Assembly: GCA_003158705.1 (NCBI GenBank)
Contig: PMKX01000013.1
Coordinates: forward strand, 1-6,298
Direction: 5' to 3'
Origin: Actinomycetota bacterium
Lineage (GTDB): Bacteria; Actinomycetota; Thermoleophilia; UBA2241
Length of the DNA stretch: 6,298 nt
The notes under the pieces were generated by a model that saw only the letters and a program-made list of their open reading frames with translations, ran no database searches and was not told the DNA's origin. Positions 4,929-6,298 of the stretch are shown here, piece after piece (position 1 is the stretch's first letter; each line of letters starts with the position of its first letter). A program made the translations under genes and the position numbers.

Positions 4929-5966
4929 ATGAAGATCGCCCAGATCGCGCCGCCCTGGATCACCGTGCCGCCGGCCGGCTACGGCGGCACCGAGTGGGTC
5001 GTGCAGCAGCTCTGCGACGGCCTCTCCGACCGCGGTCACGAGGTGACTCTCTTCGCCAGCGGCGACTCGCACACCCGGGCGACGCTGCGCTCCGTCTTCC
5101 CCAAGCAGCAGCCCGAGGTGATGGGCCAGACGGCCTTCGACGCGCGCCACGTCGCCTTCGCGCTGGCGGAGATCGAAGCGGCCGGTGACTTCGACCTCAT
5201 CCACGACCACTCCGGCTTTCTCGTCATCGCCTTCCGCCGTCTCTTCGGACGCGCCGTCGACCGGCCCGTGCTGCACACCATCCACTGCGCCTTCGACGCT
5301 GCCGCCTACGGGTTCTACGAGCAGTTCAAAGGCGCCGTGAGCTACAACGCCATCAGCGAGTACCAGCGCTCGCAGGGGCCCGCGGGCATGAACTGGGCCG
5401 GCGTCGTGTACAACGCCCTCGCCTTGGAGCAGTGGCAGTACACACCCGACAAGGAGGACTACCTGCTGGCGTTCGGGCGCGTCTGCGAGGCCAAGGGCTT
5501 CCACCTCGCCATCGAGGTGGCGCGCCGCGCCGGCAGCAAGCTCGTCATGGCGGGCGTGGTCCAGGACCAGTACGCCGACTACTTCCACGAGCGCGTGGAG
5601 CCGCACATCGACGGCCGACAGGTCGTCTACGAAGGCGAAGTCACCAACGAGCGCAAGCGCGAGCTCTTCGCGCACGCCCGCGGCTTCCTGTTTCCCATCC
5701 TCTGGCCGGAGCCGTTCGGCCTGGTGATGATCGAGGCGATGGCCACGGGCACGCCGGTCATCGCCCTGCGCCAGGGCTCGGTGCCCGAGGTCGTAGAGCA
5801 CGGGCGCACCGGCTTCGTGGTCAACGGAGTGGACGAGATGGTGGCCGCGGTCGCGCGGCTCCCCGAGATAGACCCGCGTGCGTGCCGCCGTTCAGTCGAG
5901 GAGCGCTTCACCGTCGCGCGCATGTGCGACGACTACGAGGCCCTCTATCGACGGCTGGTAGGCTAG
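4929..5966 (+). CDS. GT4-family (GT-B fold) glycosyltransferase
   Basis: The 345-aa product is a retaining glycosyltransferase of the GT4 / glycosyl transferases group 1 type. It transfers a sugar from a nucleotide-sugar donor; the acceptor cannot be read from the sequence. The N-terminal Rossmann half begins M-K-I-A-Q-I-A-P-P-W, with a glycine loop P-A-G-Y-G-G-T-E (15-22) and then H-E-V-T-L-F-A (37-43). The D-L-I-H-D-H-S motif (89-95) follows. The C-terminal half carries F-G-R ... K-G (182-190, donor-phosphate Arg184 and Lys189) and the E-x7-E motif from Glu261 to Glu269 in E-P-F-G-L-V-M-I-E-A. No signal peptide or membrane span is visible, so it is cytosolic or membrane-peripheral. It is slightly short for the family but complete. 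It is divergent from larC and convergent with a trehalose-phosphate-synthase-type gene, which hints at a role in glycan or compatible-solute metabolism, by inference only. The ATG lacks a Shine-Dalgarno; an upstream ATG (4921) is out of frame. Confidence 0.9.
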   Translation: MKIAQIAPPWITVPPAGYGGTEWVVQQLCDGLSDRGHEVTLFASGDSHTRATLRSVFPKQQPEVMGQTAFDARHVAFALAEIEAAGDFDLIHDHSGFLVIAFRRLFGRAVDRPVLHTIHCAFDAAAYGFYEQFKGAVSYNAISEYQRSQGPAGMNWAGVVYNALALEQWQYTPDKEDYLLAFGRVCEAKGFHLAIEVARRAGSKLVMAGVVQDQYADYFHERVEPHIDGRQVVYEGEVTNERKRELFAHARGFLFPILWPEPFGLVMIEAMATGTPVIALRQGSVPEVVEHGRTGFVVNGVDEMVAAVARLPEIDPRACRRSVEERFTVARMCDDYEALYRRLVG

Positions 5967-6298
5967 CGCCGACCGCCGCGCGGCGCGCCGACCGCGCCCG
6001 TACGCTCACTCGCCAGCTTGGCTTCGATGTCGTCGAACTGCGAGCGCACCCACTTGTCAATGCTGTTGTGCTCGACCACGGTGCGCAACTGCTTGGCGCG
6101 AACGCGGCGCTCCTCGGCCGGCATGACCAAGGCGCTGTGGATCGCCTCGGCCTGCTCCTCGATGTCGAACGGGTTCACGCCCAGGGCGAAGGCGCCGAGC
6201 TCCTCGTAGGCGCCCGTGTTCTCCGAGAGGATCAGTACGCCGTCGCGCTCGTTCACCACCGGCGCTTCCTTGGCCACCAGGTTCATGCCGTCGAAGAT
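5963..6298 (-). CDS. otsA: Trehalose-6-phosphate synthase-type GT20 protein, C-terminal part (cut by window edge)
   Basis: The frame is open to the right edge and gives the last 111 residues. It starts I-F-D-G-M-N-L-V-A-K-E, the donor-binding loop conserved in OtsA-type enzymes, continues G-V-L-I-L-S-E-N-T-G-A-Y-E-E-L (22-36 of the fragment) and V-N-P-F-D (43-47), then the helix with A-I-H-x-A-L-x-M-P. OtsA proteins are usually about 450-500 residues, so roughly three quarters lie outside. The family makes trehalose 6-phosphate from a nucleotide-glucose and glucose 6-phosphate. Sister enzymes such as glucosylglycerol-phosphate synthase share this end, so the exact product is not settled. The tail after the last helix is Gly/Arg-rich (A-P-R-G-G-R-R). 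The stop TAG shares its CTAG with the stop of the opposing glycosyltransferase. Confidence 0.85.
   Translation of the reverse strand: MFDGMNLVAKEAPVVNERDGVLILSENTGAYEELGAFALGVNPFDIEEQAEAIHSALVMPAEERRVRAKQLRTVVEHNSIDKWVRSQFDDIEAKLASERTGAVGAPRGGRR

Noticed and set aside
4827..5801. Open frame of 324 codons on the minus strand, antisense to the glycosyltransferase gene.
   Set aside because: It is the mirror frame of a gene with clear GT4 motifs; the composition is unnatural and no motif is recognisable.
1..6298. Mobile elements, CRISPR arrays, tRNA or rRNA genes, toxin-antitoxin or phage-defence genes.
   Set aside because: No transposase-like protein, regularly spaced repeats, tRNA-like clover sequence or defence-protein motif was seen. 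The coding space is fully taken by five complete genes and one partial metabolic gene.

Overview
The window is a high-GC bacterial chromosome segment (G+C clearly above 60% by eye, with strong G/C preference at third codon positions). It is densely packed and carries no mobile element, rRNA, tRNA or CRISPR array that I could see. The mix of TTG and GTG starts, apparently leaderless genes, a three-gene one-carbon cluster and a trehalose-synthase-type gene would suit a member of the Actinobacteriota or a neighbouring high-GC lineage. Taxonomy cannot be fixed from this sequence alone.

Layout, left to right: positions 1-114 are non-coding and GC-palindromic and probably hold the end of the transcript of the leftward operon. 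The leftward operon fhs - fchA - folD (3373 down to 115) encodes the tetrahydrofolate-linked C1 pathway: formate + THF + ATP to 10-formyl-THF (Fhs), then 5,10-methenyl-THF (FchA), then 5,10-methylene-THF (FolD). It has its own good promoter (TTGACC-18-TACAAT, 3465-3494) and a leader of about 85 nt with a 7-bp inverted repeat and a pyrimidine stretch complementary to the fhs Shine-Dalgarno. Upstream on the same strand is larC (3511-4830), the nickel-insertion enzyme of the nickel-pincer nucleotide cofactor pathway. A 98-bp divergent intergenic region separates larC from a rightward GT4 glycosyltransferase gene (4929-5966). On each side a -10-like hexamer lies exactly 6 nt before the start codon and no Shine-Dalgarno is visible, so both genes look leaderless. 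At the right edge the 3' end of a GT20 (trehalose-6-phosphate synthase type) gene enters on the minus strand. Its stop codon and that of the glycosyltransferase share one palindromic CTAG.

The most informative observation is in FolD. The Lys of the bifunctional active site (Tyr-x-x-x-Lys) is Ile53 and the partner Gln of the usual V-Q-L-P motif is Leu97, while Tyr49 and Asp120 remain. Together with a dedicated cyclohydrolase gene (fchA) immediately upstream, this argues that FolD here is a monofunctional methylene-THF dehydrogenase and that FchA supplies the cyclohydrolase step. The residues that normally hold the NADP 2'-phosphate are also changed, so NAD use is possible. I found no wholly unknown system. 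The findings are variations on known families and on gene-expression signals.
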